From contig NZ_CP146350.1 of assembly GCF_037055355.1 (NCBI RefSeq), positions 3,743,001 through 3,807,000 on the forward strand: 64,000 nucleotides of DNA, given 5' to 3'. Numbering within the stretch: position 1 is the stretch's first letter; the number at the start of each line of letters is the position of its first letter. Below the pieces are notes generated by a model. The model was not told the origin of the DNA, ran no database searches, and saw only the letters and a program-made list of their open reading frames with translations. The position numbers were made by a program, and so were the translations under genes. The DNA is from Streptomyces sp. DG1A-41. GTDB taxonomy: Bacteria; Actinomycetota; Actinomycetes; Streptomycetales; Streptomycetaceae. Below, in pieces: positions 18,552-28,229 of this stretch.

Positions 18552-19889
18552 TCAGCCGAGCAGGACCACCTCGACCTCGGCGCCGGGCTCCACGGACTCG
18601 GTGTCCTCGGGGACGACGATCAGCGCGTCGGCGTGGGCGAGGGCCGCGACCAGGTGGGATCCGGCGCCGCCGACCGGGGTCACCCGCCCGTCGGCGTACG
18701 TGCCGCGCAGGAACTGGCGGCGGCCCTTCGGGGAGGTCAGCGCCTTGTCCGCAATCAGGGTCGCCCGGGTCGTCGGCCGGTGGACGTCCTCCAAGCCCAT
18801 GAGGGCGCGGATCGCGGGGCGGACGAACAGCTCGAAGGACACGTACGACGACACCGGGTTGCCGGGCAGGGCCAGCAGCGGCGTGTGGTCGGGGCCGATG
18901 GAGCCAAAGCCCTGGGGTTTGCCGGGCTGCATGGCGAGCTTGCGGAACTCGATGCCGCTGCCGGCCTCATCCTCGTCGGCGACGTGGGACAGGGCCTCCT
19001 TGACGACGTCGTACGCCCCGACGCTCACACCGCCGGTGGTGACCATCAGGTCGGCGCGGACCAGCTGGTCCTCGATGGTGGAGCGCAGGGTCTCGGCGTC
19101 GTCGGCTACGGCGCCCACCCGGTAGGCGATGGCGCCGGCGTCGCGGGCGGCGGCGGTGAGGGCGAAGCTGTTGGAGTCGTAGATCTGACCCGTGCCCAGT
19201 TCCGCGCCGGGCTGGACGAGTTCGCTGCCGGTGGAGAGCACCACCACGCGCGGGCGCGGGCGCACGCGGACCGTGCCGCGGCCGATCGCGGCCAGCAGAC
19301 CGATCTGGGGCGGGCCGAGGACCGTGCCGGCCTCCAGGGCGCGGTCGCCGGCCTTCACGTCACTGCCCTTCGCGCGCACATGCGCGCGGGCCTCGGCCGG
19401 GCGGTACACGTGCACGTGCCCGGTGGCGCCCTCGAGGCCGAGGCTGCGGGCGCGCATCCCGGCCACCGGGCCCTCGCCGAGCCCGCCGTCGGTCCACTCG
19501 ACGGGCACGACCGTCTCGGCGCCGGGCGGCAGCGGGGCGCCGGTCATGATGCGGGCGGCCTGCCCGGGGCCCACGTGGAGCGGCTCGGACTGGCCCGCGG
19601 CGACGTCCCCGACGACCTCCAGGGCCGCCGGGAACTCCTCGCTCGCGCCCGCGACGTCCGCGACCCGTACCGCGTAGCCGTCCATCGAGCTGTTGTCGAA
19701 GGGCGGCAGGGACACCGGCACCGTGATGTCCTCGACGAGGACGCAGCCCTGGGCGTCGAGCAGATGCAGCTCGATGGGGTCCAGGGGGCGCACGGTGGCG
19801 AGGATGTCCTCCAGGTGCTCCTCCACCGACCAGAGGTGGTCGGGGCCGAAGTGGTCCTGGCCGGTGACGCGGGGCGCGGCGCTGCTCAA
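18552..19889 (-). CDS. moeA: MoeA-family molybdenum transferase / gephyrin-like Glp candidate
   Basis: 445 residues, TTG start ([10 protein letters not shown]). Domain order is the MoeA one: N-terminal domain with [15 protein letters not shown] segment, central MogA-like domain with [11 protein letters not shown] and [11 protein letters not shown], and C-terminal domain with [16 protein letters not shown]. It inserts molybdate into molybdopterin. Gene context (galU upstream, sepX/glpR nearby) matches the actinobacterial Glp, a MoeA paralog that doubles as a divisome part, so a cell-division role is possible. The start lies 4 bases after the galU stop, so it is coupled. Confidence 0.92.
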   Translation of the reverse strand: MSSAAPRVTGQDHFGPDHLWSVEEHLEDILATVRPLDPIELHLLDAQGCVLVEDITVPVSLPPFDNSSMDGYAVRVADVAGASEEFPAALEVVGDVAAGQSEPLHVGPGQAARIMTGAPLPPGAETVVPVEWTDGGLGEGPVAGMRARSLGLEGATGHVHVYRPAEARAHVRAKGSDVKAGDRALEAGTVLGPPQIGLLAAIGRGTVRVRPRPRVVVLSTGSELVQPGAELGTGQIYDSNSFALTAAARDAGAIAYRVGAVADDAETLRSTIEDQLVRADLMVTTGGVSVGAYDVVKEALSHVADEDEAGSGIEFRKLAMQPGKPQGFGSIGPDHTPLLALPGNPVSSYVSFELFVRPAIRALMGLEDVHRPTTRATLIADKALTSPKGRRQFLRGTYADGRVTPVGGAGSHLVAALAHADALIVVPEDTESVEPGAEVEVVLLG

Positions 19890-19893
19890 CGTG

Positions 19894-20796
19894 TTACATC
19901 TCCTCGGCTACGTAACTGCGAAGCCAGGTCCGGAAGTCCGGGCCCAGGTCTTCACGTTCGCACGCGAGTCGGACAATGGCACGCAGGTAGTCGCCGCGGT
20001 CGCCGGTGTCATAACGGCGGCCCTTGAAGACGACGCCGTGCACGGGGCCGCCGATCTTCTCGTCGGCGGCGAGCTGCTGGAGGGCGTCCGTGAGCTGGAT
20101 CTCACCGCCGCGGCCGGGCTCGGTCCGGCGCAGTATGTCGAAGATGTGCGGGTCGAGGACGTAGCGACCGATGATCGCGTAGTTGGACGGGGCGTCGGCC
20201 GGGTCGGGCTTCTCGACGAGGCCGCTGACCTGGACGACATCGCTGTCCTCGGTGGTCTCGACGGCCGCGCAGCCGTAGAGGTGGATCTGCTCCGGGGCGA
20301 CCTCCATGAGCGCGATGACGCTGCCGCCGCGCTGCTCCTGGACCTCGACCATGCGCTGGAGCAGCGGGTCGCGGGGGTCGATCAGGTCGTCGCCGAGGAG
20401 GACGGCGAAGGGCTCGTCACCCACGTGCGGGGCGGCGCACAGGACGGCGTGGCCGAGGCCCTTGGGGTCGCCCTGGCGGACGTAGTGCATGGTCGCGAGG
20501 TCGCTTGACTCCTGCACCTTGGCGAGGCGGCCGGCGTCGCCCTTCTTCTGAAGCGCCGACTCCAGCTCGTAGTTGCGGTCGAAGTGGTCCTCCAGGGGGC
20601 GCTTGTTGCGGCCCGTCACCATGAGGACGTCGTCGAGACCCGCGGCGACGGCCTCCTCGACCACGTACTGGATCGCCGGCTTGTCGACGACCGGCAGCAT
20701 CTCCTTGGGAGTGGCTTTGGTGGCCGGCAGGAACCGGGTGCCGAGGCCTGCTGCGGGAATGACAGCCTTGCTGATCCGAGGGTGCGACTGAGTCAT
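19894..20796 (-). CDS. galU: UTP-glucose-1-phosphate uridylyltransferase
   Basis: A 300-residue enzyme making UDP-glucose from UTP and glucose-1-phosphate for cell-envelope glycans. The nucleotide-binding N terminus is GLGTRFLPATKATPKEMLP. Later motifs are GLGHAVLCAAP and the substrate loop GLVEKPDPADAPSNYA. The ATG at 20796 is chosen because the family starts close before the KAVIPAAG strand. First gene of the operon running through moeA, moaC, mogA and an acetyltransferase. Divergent from the folate gene. Confidence 0.95.
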   Translation of the reverse strand: MTQSHPRISKAVIPAAGLGTRFLPATKATPKEMLPVVDKPAIQYVVEEAVAAGLDDVLMVTGRNKRPLEDHFDRNYELESALQKKGDAGRLAKVQESSDLATMHYVRQGDPKGLGHAVLCAAPHVGDEPFAVLLGDDLIDPRDPLLQRMVEVQEQRGGSVIALMEVAPEQIHLYGCAAVETTEDSDVVQVSGLVEKPDPADAPSNYAIIGRYVLDPHIFDILRRTEPGRGGEIQLTDALQQLAADEKIGGPVHGVVFKGRRYDTGDRGDYLRAIVRLACEREDLGPDFRTWLRSYVAEEM

Positions 20797-20889
20797 GCCC
20801 GCCACCATATCCGGTGCCTTTGCATGGAATCTGCGGCTCCGGTTCATAGGCGCTCATATGAGCGTATTGCAACGGTACGGGAGCAACCT

Positions 20890-21513
20890 TTGAGTCACAT
20901 CGGACGTCCGGGCGAGCCTGACAAGCGGAGTTTGCGGCGCGAGATCCTCGCGGTGAGGAACAGATTGACGGCGGATGACCTGCGGGAAACCTCGTCCGCG
21001 CTGGCCCGGCGGGCGCTGGAGCTGCCCGAGTTGGCGCGGGCCGGCACGGTGGCGGCATACGTCTCCGTGGGGAGCGAACCGGGGACGCTCGCGCTCCTGG
21101 ACGCGTTGCGCGCCCGGGGCGTACGCGTCCTGCTGCCGGCCCTGCTGCCCGACAACGACCTGGACTGGGGCGTCTACGAGGGCGAGGGCTCGCTCGCGCG
21201 CGTCCAACACGGCGGCAGGATGGCCCTCTACGAGCCCGCGGGCGAGCGCCTCGGGCCGGACGCCGTGACCACCGCCGACGCCGTGCTGCTGCCGGGGCTG
21301 GCGGTCGACACGCGCGGGATGCGGCTGGGACGCGGCGGAGGCTCGTACGACCGTGTGCTGGCGCGGCTGGAACGGGCGGGCGCGCGTCCTGCGCTGGTGG
21401 TGCTGTTGTACGACACCGAGGTCGTCGGGTTCGTGCCCGCCGAGCCCCACGACCGGCCGGTGCGGGCGGTGGTGACGCCGTCGGGGGTACGCCGGTTCGG
21501 GCACCACACCTGA
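20890..21513 (+). CDS. 5-formyltetrahydrofolate cyclo-ligase
   Basis: About 207 residues from a TTG at 20890 (LSHIGRPGEPDKRSLRREIL). It converts 5-formyl-THF to 5,10-methenyl-THF with ATP. Family features are the basic N terminus KRSLRREILAVRN, VLLPGLAVDTRGMRLGRGGG with the SYDR motif, and a C-terminal PAEPHDRPVRAVVTP. There is no in-frame ATG near the family start; GGGAG lies seven bases before the TTG. It is divergent from galU and ends 3 bases before a 17-bp perfect hairpin. Confidence 0.92.
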   Translation: MSHIGRPGEPDKRSLRREILAVRNRLTADDLRETSSALARRALELPELARAGTVAAYVSVGSEPGTLALLDALRARGVRVLLPALLPDNDLDWGVYEGEGSLARVQHGGRMALYEPAGERLGPDAVTTADAVLLPGLAVDTRGMRLGRGGGSYDRVLARLERAGARPALVVLLYDTEVVGFVPAEPHDRPVRAVVTPSGVRRFGHHT

Positions 21514-21516
21514 CGC

Positions 21517-21552
21517 GAAGCGGCCCTCCACGCCTGCGTGGAGGGCCGCTTC
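21517..21552. terminator. Strong bidirectional hairpin
   Basis: 17-bp perfect arms (21517-21533 and 21536-21552) with a 2-base loop, followed by GGTTTCC. It separates the convergent folate and acylase genes. Confidence 0.85.
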
Positions 21553-21571
21553 GGTTTCCGGTGTCAGTGGC

Positions 21572-24394
21572 TCACGGTTTGAGCACCAGCTTGTCGGCCG
21601 TGCCGTCCTCGACCGCCTGGTCCGAGAAGGACCACGGGAGCAGTTCGCCGTCGGCCCACTTGTCCGTCTGGTCGACGTAGTGGGCGCTGTAGGCGTGCCC
21701 GGAGGCGCCGCTGAGGTTGATCCAGCGGGACTTGTCGAGGTCGCCGAGGTTCACGACCATCCGCATGGACGGCACCCACACCACGCCGTAGCCGCCGGCC
21801 GCGTTCCAGCCGGTCGCGTTGACGGTCGCCTCGCCACCGCTGAGCTCCCAGGGGCCGCGGTTGAGGGCGTACTGGAGGAAACCGGGGCCCTCGGTGCCGA
21901 GGGTCTCGTTCTTCAGGAACAGGCGGTGCAGCCGGCCCAGGTCCAGGTGTCGATGTCCTTGCCGAGCTTGGCGGTCAGCTCCCAGCGGGCGTCGATCATC
22001 GCGCGCCTGAACAGCTGGTCGCGGTTGACGGCGGCGGGGCGGGTGCCCGCCTTGGGCGTCTTCCACCAGTCGCTGTCCGGCTGGTCCATCAGTTTGCGGA
22101 CCACCTCGAACCAGCGGTCGCCGCCGTCGGGCTGCGCCTGGTCGGGGTCGCGCTCGCCGCACTCGCGCACCTTCTCCGCCTCGTCGGCGGGCCCGGTGGT
22201 GTTGACCGGCTCCACCCACAGGCACTGGCCCTTGACCCGCAGCTCCTTGGGCAGCTTGTTGCCGAAGGCGAGCTTGAGGATGTTGCGCCAGACGGCGTTG
22301 AAGTAGGCGGCCGCCGCCGAGTCGGTGTCCTGGGTGTAGTCCCAGCCCTCCAGCAGCTTCTGCGCCTCGCGCACGTCCTTGTCACCGGTGTCGATCTTCA
22401 GCAGCGTGGGCACCAGCAGCCGGGCGATCTCGCTGCTGTTGTCCAGCTGCATCTGGCGCATGTCGTCGGTCGAGATCTTGCCCCCGTCCTTGATCTTCGA
22501 CTGGATCAGGTCGGTGATCCGCTGGCTGCGCGTGCCGTAGCCCCAGTCCTTGGTGAGGGTGTAGGGGTACTTGTCCGGGTCGATCACGGCCTGGTTGGCG
22601 GTGACGATGTAGCCGCGATCCGGGTTGTACTCGTACGGCAGCGCGTCCTGCTCGATGTAGCCGGTCCAGCGGTACTTGGGGTCCCAGCCGGGCGCCGGGA
22701 CGGAGCCGTCGTCGTCCTGGGAGCGCTTGGGGATCCTGCCCGGCAGGGTGTAGCCGATGTTGTCCTCGGTGTCCGCGTAGATCAGGTTCTGGGAGGGCAC
22801 GTCGAACAGCGCGGCGGCCTTGCGGAAGTCGGTCCAGTTCTTCGCCCTGTCCATGGCGAAGACGGCGTCCATGGTGGTGCCCGGCTGAAGCGCGGTCCAG
22901 CGCAGCGCGACGCCGTAGCCGTCGCCTCTGTCGGGTGCGGCGGTGTCGACGGTGGCCTTCTTGCCGACCTTCACGAGCTCCTTGGCGCGGTCGGACAGCA
23001 GGGGCCCGTTGTTGGTCTCGCGGACGACGATCTTCCTGGGCGATTCGCCGGCGACCTTGATGGTCTCCTCGCGCGTCTCGAAGGGCTTGACCTTGCCGTC
23101 GTAGAGGTAGCCGTCGCCGGTGATCTTCTCCAGGTAGAGGTCCGTGACGTCGACGCCGGAGTTGGTCATGCCCCAGGCGATGTCCTGGTTGTGACCGATT
23201 ATCACGCCGGGCATGCCGGCGAAGGTGTAGCCGCTGACGTCGTACTGGCACGCGCTGGAGACGCTGCGGCAGTGCAGGCCCATCTGGTACCAGACGGACG
23301 GCAGCGAGGGCGACAGGTGCGGGTCGTTGGCCAGCAGCGGCTTGCCGGTGATGGTGTGCTGCCCGCCCACGACCCAGGAGTTGGAGCCGATGCCGTCGCC
23401 GTTCACGCCGACGGCCGGTGGGAGGTCGCTCAGGACGTCGCTGAGGCCGGTGAGCTGGCTGTCCAGGCCCGAGGTGCCGGAGGCCGTGCCGGAAGCCGCG
23501 CCCGAGGTGCCGGAGGCCGTGCCGGAAGCCGCGCCCGAGGTGCCGGAGGCGGTGCCCGCCGTGCCGGCGGTTCCGCTCGTGCCCCCTGTGCCCGTGCCGC
23601 TGGTGCCGCCCTGCTCGAACGCGCCCGTCAGCTCGTCGTACTGGCCCTCCTGGACGATCGCCTGGTTCCGGCTGTACGGGTACTGCGGGTACAGCTCGGC
23701 GATCTGCTGCGGGCCGAGGCGGCTGGTCAGCAGGGCGCGGTCGATCTCGTCCTGCATGTTGCTGCGCAGGTCCCAGGCCATCGCCTTCAGCCAGGAGACC
23801 GAGTCGACCGGGGTCCACTTCTGCGGCTTGTAGTCGTTGGTGAACCCGAGCGCCGCGTACTCCAGGGAGATGTCCTTGCCGTCCTTGCCCTGGAGGTAGG
23901 CGTTGACCCCCTCGGCGTAGGCCTGGAGGTACTTCTTCGTGGCGGCCGACAGCTTGGTGTCGTACTCCTCCTTGGCGACCCGCTCCCAGCCGAGCGTGCG
24001 CAGGAACTCGTCGTTGTCGACCTGGCTCTTGCCGAACATCTCCGACAGGCCAGGCGGCCATGTGACGGCGTACGTCCATCTCGTAGAACCGGTCCTGCGC
24101 CTGGACGTAGCCCTGCGCCATGAACAGGTCCGCGTCGGAGGAGGCGTAGATCTGCGGAATGCCGTAGTTGTCCCGTTTGACCTCGACGGGTCCCGAGAGG
24201 CCCTTGAGCGTGAGGGAGCCCTTGGTCTGCGGGAAGGAGGCGCGGACGGTGCTGATGGACCAGTACGCCCCGAAGGCGACGCCTCCGATCAGTGCCAGCA
24301 CCAGGACGAGCACGATCAGACGTGCTTTGCGCCCCTTTCTCCTGCCGGACTTGCCGGGCTGCTGACCCGTGGAGGCGGTGGTGTCGGTGGGCAT
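21572..24394 (-). pseudogene. Penicillin acylase-family N-terminal-nucleophile hydrolase (two frameshifts)
   Basis: Extracytoplasmic penicillin/AHL acylase family, which cleaves amide-linked acyl groups. A membrane anchor or signal helix lies near the N terminus (LIVLVLVLALIGGVAFGAYW). The alpha chain follows, then a Gly/Ser/Thr/Ala linker, then the autoproteolysis site DGIGSNSWVVGG, where Ser becomes the beta-chain nucleophile. The frame shifts near 24050 (between RRHMAA and LSEMFGKSQVDNDEF) and near 21937 (one G missing between IDTWTW and GRLHRLFLKNETLG). Repairing both gives about 940 residues ending KLVLKP. Both breaks look like G/C-run indels, so the gene may be intact in the cell. Divergent from the antiporter. 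Confidence 0.85.
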
Positions 24395-24662
24395 CGCTGT
24401 CCTTGCTGTCCTAAGTCGAGCGGCAGGTTCGGCTGTGCTTTTAACTGAGCGCTGGAGCAACGATAGGCGCAGGGCCTTGCGCCCCTTGACGCGGAGTCGG
24501 GAACCGGCATTGACGGACGTTCGATCTCGCCCTCGGAAGCGTCAAGAAATCGTCAAGAGTTAGGTAAGGTAACGAAGTAGTTGGCGCGATGCGCCGCAGC
24601 TTCGTGTGCGATGTACGTGAGCCCACGCGCGCGTGCGTGTGAGCCAGGGAAGGATTCGGCCG

Positions 24663-26162
24663 CTGACTGTTCACCACCTCAACCAGCTCCTGCTCGTCTG
24701 CTCGCTCGTCCTGCTCGTCGCCGTCGCAGCGGTACGGATCTCCTCGCGCAGCGGGCTCCCCAGCCTGCTCGTCTACCTGGGGATAGGCGTCGCCATGGGC
24801 CAGGACGGCATCGGCGACATCCACTTCGACAACGCCGAACTGACCCAGGTCATCGGATACGCGGCCCTGGTCGTGATCCTGGCCGAGGGCGGTCTGGGCA
24901 CGAAGTGGAAGGAGATCAAGCCGGCCCTGCCGGCCGCCACGGCACTGGCGCTGGCCGGTGTCGCGGTGAGCGTCGGGGTGACGGCCTCGGCCGCGCACTA
25001 CCTGATCGGGCTGGAGTGGCGGCAGGCGCTGATCATCGGGGCGGTCGTCTCCTCGACCGACGCGGCGGCCGTGTTCTCCGTGCTGCGGAAAATCCCCCTC
25101 CCCGCGCGCGTGACGGGCACACTGGAGGCGGAGTCCGGCTTCAACGACGCCCCGGTGGTCATCCTCGTGGTCTCGCTGTCCACGGCGGGTCCGGCCGAAC
25201 ACTGGTACGTGCTGCTGGGCGTGATCCTGCTGGAGCTGGCCATCGGCGCCGCCATCGGACTCGCGGTGGGCTGGCTGGGCTCCTGGGGGCTGAGGCACGT
25301 GGCACTGCCGGCCTCCGGCCTGTACCCGATCGCCGTCATGGCCATCGCCGTGGTGGCGTACGCGGCCGGCGCGCTGGCCCACGGCAGCGGGTTCCTCGCG
25401 GTGTACCTCGCCGCGATGGTGATGGGCAACGCGCGGCTGCCGCACTGGCCGGCCACGCGCGGCTTCGCCGACGGGCTCGGCTGGATGGCCCAGATCGGCA
25501 TGTTCGTCCTGCTCGGCCTGCTGGTCACCCCGCACGAGCTGGGCGACGACATCGTGCCCGCGCTCGTCATCGGGCTGGTGCTGACCATGGTGGCGCGTCC
25601 GCTGAGCGTGGTGGTCTCCCTGTGGCCCTTCCGGGTCCCGTGGCAGGAACAGGCCCTCATGTCCTGGGCGGGGCTGCGCGGGGCGGTGCCCATCATCCTG
25701 GCGACCATCCCCATGGTGGAGGGCGTGGAGGCGAGCCGCCGGATCTTCAACATCGTCTTCATCCTGGTCGTCGTCTACACCCTGGTCCAGGGCCCGACGC
25801 TGCCGTGGCTGGCCCGCACCCTGCGCCTGGGCGACGGTTCGGAGGCCGCCGACCTCGGCATCGAGTCGGCCCCGCTGGAGCGGCTGCGCGGGCATCTGCT
25901 GTCGGTGGCGATCCCCGAGGGGTCGAAGATGCACGGCGTGGAGGTGGGCGAGCTGCGGCTGCCGTCCGGTGCCGCCGTGACGCTCGTCGTACGCGCGTCG
26001 GAATCGTTCGTTCCGCTGCCCACGACGGTGCTGCAACGCGGGGACGAGCTCCTCGTCGTGGCCACGGACCCCGTCCGGGACGCGACCGAGCGCCGGCTGC
26101 GCGCGGTGGGCCGCGGCGGCAAGCTGGCCGGATGGCTGGGGACGGACGGGGCGAGTCGTTGA
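24663..26162 (+). CDS. Monovalent cation/proton antiporter (CvrA/NhaP2 type)
   Basis: About 499 residues with some 12 membrane helices forming an Na_H_Exchanger domain. Ion-path motifs are GAVVSSTDAAAVFSVLR and ESGFNDAPVVI. A cytoplasmic TrkA-C domain at the C terminus (MHGVEVGELRLPSGAAVTL) is as in K+/H+ antiporters. Translation probably begins at CTG 24663 (LTVHHLNQLLLV), eight bases after GGAAGG. An in-frame GTG at 24633 is the next option. It likely exports K+ or Na+ under alkaline or osmotic stress. The 268-base gap to the divergent acylase gene carries both promoters. Confidence 0.88.
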   Translation: MTVHHLNQLLLVCSLVLLVAVAAVRISSRSGLPSLLVYLGIGVAMGQDGIGDIHFDNAELTQVIGYAALVVILAEGGLGTKWKEIKPALPAATALALAGVAVSVGVTASAAHYLIGLEWRQALIIGAVVSSTDAAAVFSVLRKIPLPARVTGTLEAESGFNDAPVVILVVSLSTAGPAEHWYVLLGVILLELAIGAAIGLAVGWLGSWGLRHVALPASGLYPIAVMAIAVVAYAAGALAHGSGFLAVYLAAMVMGNARLPHWPATRGFADGLGWMAQIGMFVLLGLLVTPHELGDDIVPALVIGLVLTMVARPLSVVVSLWPFRVPWQEQALMSWAGLRGAVPIILATIPMVEGVEASRRIFNIVFILVVVYTLVQGPTLPWLARTLRLGDGSEAADLGIESAPLERLRGHLLSVAIPEGSKMHGVEVGELRLPSGAAVTLVVRASESFVPLPTTVLQRGDELLVVATDPVRDATERRLRAVGRGGKLAGWLGTDGASR

Positions 26163-26257
26163 GGGCGGTTTTACGCGCTTCGCAGCGCCCTGGTTTCGCA
26201 GGTGGGCGTCCCCGGCGTGCTGTTTTTCACAGGCAGGCCGCGCGAGGCGCCTGTACG

Positions 26258-26401
26258 ATGAAGGCGTTACCCAAGATCGAACCAACTCTGCCTGACGCAG
26301 AGCTGGCGCGACCGTATGGCGGTCGGGTCGCCCCTCCTCACCGGGCCCCGGCATCTACCGCAGTTCCGCGCAAGAGGACAGCTCTCGGCGCCGCCCGCTG
26401 A
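26258..26401 (+). CDS. Possible 47-residue leader ORF before the MFS gene
   Basis: ATG at 26258 opens MKALPKIEPTLPDAELARPY and continues Pro/Arg/Ala-rich to TGA at 26401, 37 bases before the MFS start. A TACGAT hexamer overlaps its start region, so it could instead be the promoter. There is no clear ribosome site. The codons are less GC3-biased at its start than in the neighbours. It may be chance. Confidence 0.25.
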   Translation: MKALPKIEPTLPDAELARPYGGRVAPPHRAPASTAVPRKRTALGAAR

Positions 26402-26438
26402 CGGGCCCGCGCTACCAGGTGGCAGAAAGGCACGGGCC

Positions 26439-27758
26439 GTGGCATCCACGGTCACCTCGAAGAAGTCGATGACCTCGAAGAACTCGACGACCTCGAAGAA
26501 GTCGACGGCTTCCGCCCGCCCGGGATACGGCCGGTTGCTGCGCACCCGCGGCGCCTGGACGTTCCTGCTCCCCGGCTTCGCGGCGCGCCAGCCGTTCGCG
26601 ATGCTGACGATCTCCATCGTGCTGCTGGTGCAGCACACCACCGGCTCGTACGGAGCGGCGGGCGCCGCCGCGGCCGTCACCGGTGTCTCCATGGCACTGT
26701 TCGCGCCCTACAGCGGACGCCTCGCCGACCGCTACGGGCAGCGTGCCGTGCTGATCCCCGGCGTGCTGCTGCACGCGCTGTCCGGGCTGACGCTGACGGC
26801 GCTGGCGCTCATGGACGCCCCCTTGTGGGCGTTGTTCGTGGCGGCCGTCCCGACCGGTGCCTCGGTGCCGCAGGTCGGGCCCATGGTGCGGGCCCGCTGG
26901 GGCGTGAAGCTCAAGGACTCGCCGCTGATGACCACCGCGGCGGCCTTCGAGTCCGTCACGGACGAACTGACCTTCGTCGTCGGCCCGCTGCTGGCCACCG
27001 CCCTGTGCACGGCCGTCGACCCGGCCGCCGGCTTGCTGACGGAGGCCTCGCTGACCCTGATCGGCGGATTGCTGTTCGCCGCGCAGAAGAGCACTCAGCC
27101 CTCGGTCGGAGGCGACGGCCACGCGCGCGTGGAGCACGCTTCCGCACTGCGGGTCCCCGGGGTGCGCGTACTGATCGTGACCTTCCTGGGCATCGGCACC
27201 GTCTTCGGCGGCATGCAGGTCTCGCTGGCCGCGTTCACCGAGTCGATCGGCGAGCCGGGCCTGAACGGCGTCCTCTACGGGATCTTCGCCGCGGGCAACA
27301 TGCTCTCCGGCGTCGTCTGCGGCGCGATCGCCTGGAAGGTGGCCCCGCAGCGGCGCCTCGTCGTCGGCTACACGGCGCTCGCACTCACCGCGTCGGGCCT
27401 GTGGGCCGCCCACTCGGTGCCGGTCCTCGCCGGGCTCGGCCTGCTGGTCGGCATGTGTATCGCGCCCGCCCTGATCACCGGTTACACCCTGGTCGAGAGC
27501 CTGGTCCCGGCCGGTGCCCGTACCGAGGCCTTCACCTGGCTGACGGGCGCGGTGGCGCTCGGCCAGGCGGCCGCCGTCACGGTCTCCGGGCAACTGGAGG
27601 ACCGCTTCTGGGACGGCGCCGGTTTCCTGGTGCCGATGGGCGGCACCGTGCTCGCCCTGGTGACCCTCCTGGCCCTGCGTTCCCGGCTGGCGGGCCGTGC
27701 CCAGGGCCGCACCGTCGCACGTGGCGTGGATCACCGCGTGCCGGTGGCAGTGGACTGA
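26439..27758 (+). CDS. Major facilitator superfamily transporter
   Basis: 439 residues, GTG start with GAAAGG upstream. A Lys/Ser/Thr-rich repeat leads the protein (SKKSMTSKNSTTSKKST). Twelve hydrophobic segments follow, with the MFS loop motif GRLADRYGQRAVL between helices 2 and 3. This resembles the sugar/drug-efflux type MFS carriers of actinobacteria; the substrate is unknown. It ends 30 bases before a CIRCE-like element belonging to the next gene. Confidence 0.9.
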   Translation: MASTVTSKKSMTSKNSTTSKKSTASARPGYGRLLRTRGAWTFLLPGFAARQPFAMLTISIVLLVQHTTGSYGAAGAAAAVTGVSMALFAPYSGRLADRYGQRAVLIPGVLLHALSGLTLTALALMDAPLWALFVAAVPTGASVPQVGPMVRARWGVKLKDSPLMTTAAAFESVTDELTFVVGPLLATALCTAVDPAAGLLTEASLTLIGGLLFAAQKSTQPSVGGDGHARVEHASALRVPGVRVLIVTFLGIGTVFGGMQVSLAAFTESIGEPGLNGVLYGIFAAGNMLSGVVCGAIAWKVAPQRRLVVGYTALALTASGLWAAHSVPVLAGLGLLVGMCIAPALITGYTLVESLVPAGARTEAFTWLTGAVALGQAAAVTVSGQLEDRFWDGAGFLVPMGGTVLALVTLLALRSRLAGRAQGRTVARGVDHRVPVAVD

Positions 27759-27788
27759 ACGGCCGGAATACGTCAAGATGGATCGTCG

Positions 27789-27815
27789 TTAGCACTCATC
27801 GAGTGAGAGTGCCAG
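27789..27815 (+). promoter_or_regulatory. CIRCE-like HrcA operator
   Basis: TTAGCACTC, nine bases, then GAGTGCCAG. CIRCE is TTAGCACTC-N9-GAGTGCTAA; the left arm is perfect and the right arm matches 7 of 9 with exact spacing. It ends 10 bases before the GTG of the FmdB gene, where a repressor would block initiation. Confidence 0.6.
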
Positions 27816-27825
27816 GAGGAAGACA

Positions 27826-28152
27826 GTGCCCACCTACCAGTACCAGTGCACCGAGTGCGGCGAGGGCCTCGAGGCGGTGCAGAAGTTCACCGACGACGCC
27901 CTCACCGAGTGCCCCAGCTGCAAGGGCCGCCTGAAGAAGGTCTTCTCGGCGGTCGGCATTGTTTTCAAGGGCTCCGGCTTCTACCGGAACGACAGCCGCG
28001 GCTCCTCGTCGAGCAGCGCCCCGGCGTCGAAGTCGTCGAGCACCTCCTCGTCGTCCTCCGACTCCGGCTCCAGCGCCGGCTCCGGCTCCGGCTCCGGTTC
28101 GAGCACGTCGTCGAGCACCGGCAGCTCCACCAGCAGCAGCACCGCCGCGTAA
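27826..28152 (+). CDS. FmdB-family zinc-ribbon protein
   Basis: A 108-residue protein. The first ~70 residues form the FmdB zinc ribbon with two CxxC pairs (YQCTECGEGLEAVQKF and TECPSCKGRLKKVFSAVG), then FKGSGFYRND. The last ~45 residues are a Ser/Gly/Thr low-complexity tail coded by slippage-prone repeats. GTG start with AGGAGGA upstream. The family is linked to regulation of formamidase/acetamidase in some species, but its role in actinobacteria is unclear. A CIRCE-like site upstream hints at heat-shock control. Confidence 0.9.
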   Translation: MPTYQYQCTECGEGLEAVQKFTDDALTECPSCKGRLKKVFSAVGIVFKGSGFYRNDSRGSSSSSAPASKSSSTSSSSSDSGSSAGSGSGSGSSTSSSTGSSTSSSTAA

Positions 28153-28167
28153 GGCCTGCTTCTTACG

Positions 28168-28199
28168 GGACCCTGTCGCCTTGCGGCGACGGGGTCCTC
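28168..28199 (+). terminator. Hairpin terminator after the FmdB gene
   Basis: GACCCTGTCGCC and GGCGACGGGGTC pair (one G-T) around TTGC, 17 bases past the stop. Confidence 0.7.
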
Positions 28200-28229
28200 G
28201 GCATTTCCGCGTGCGGTTAGGGTGCGGGC

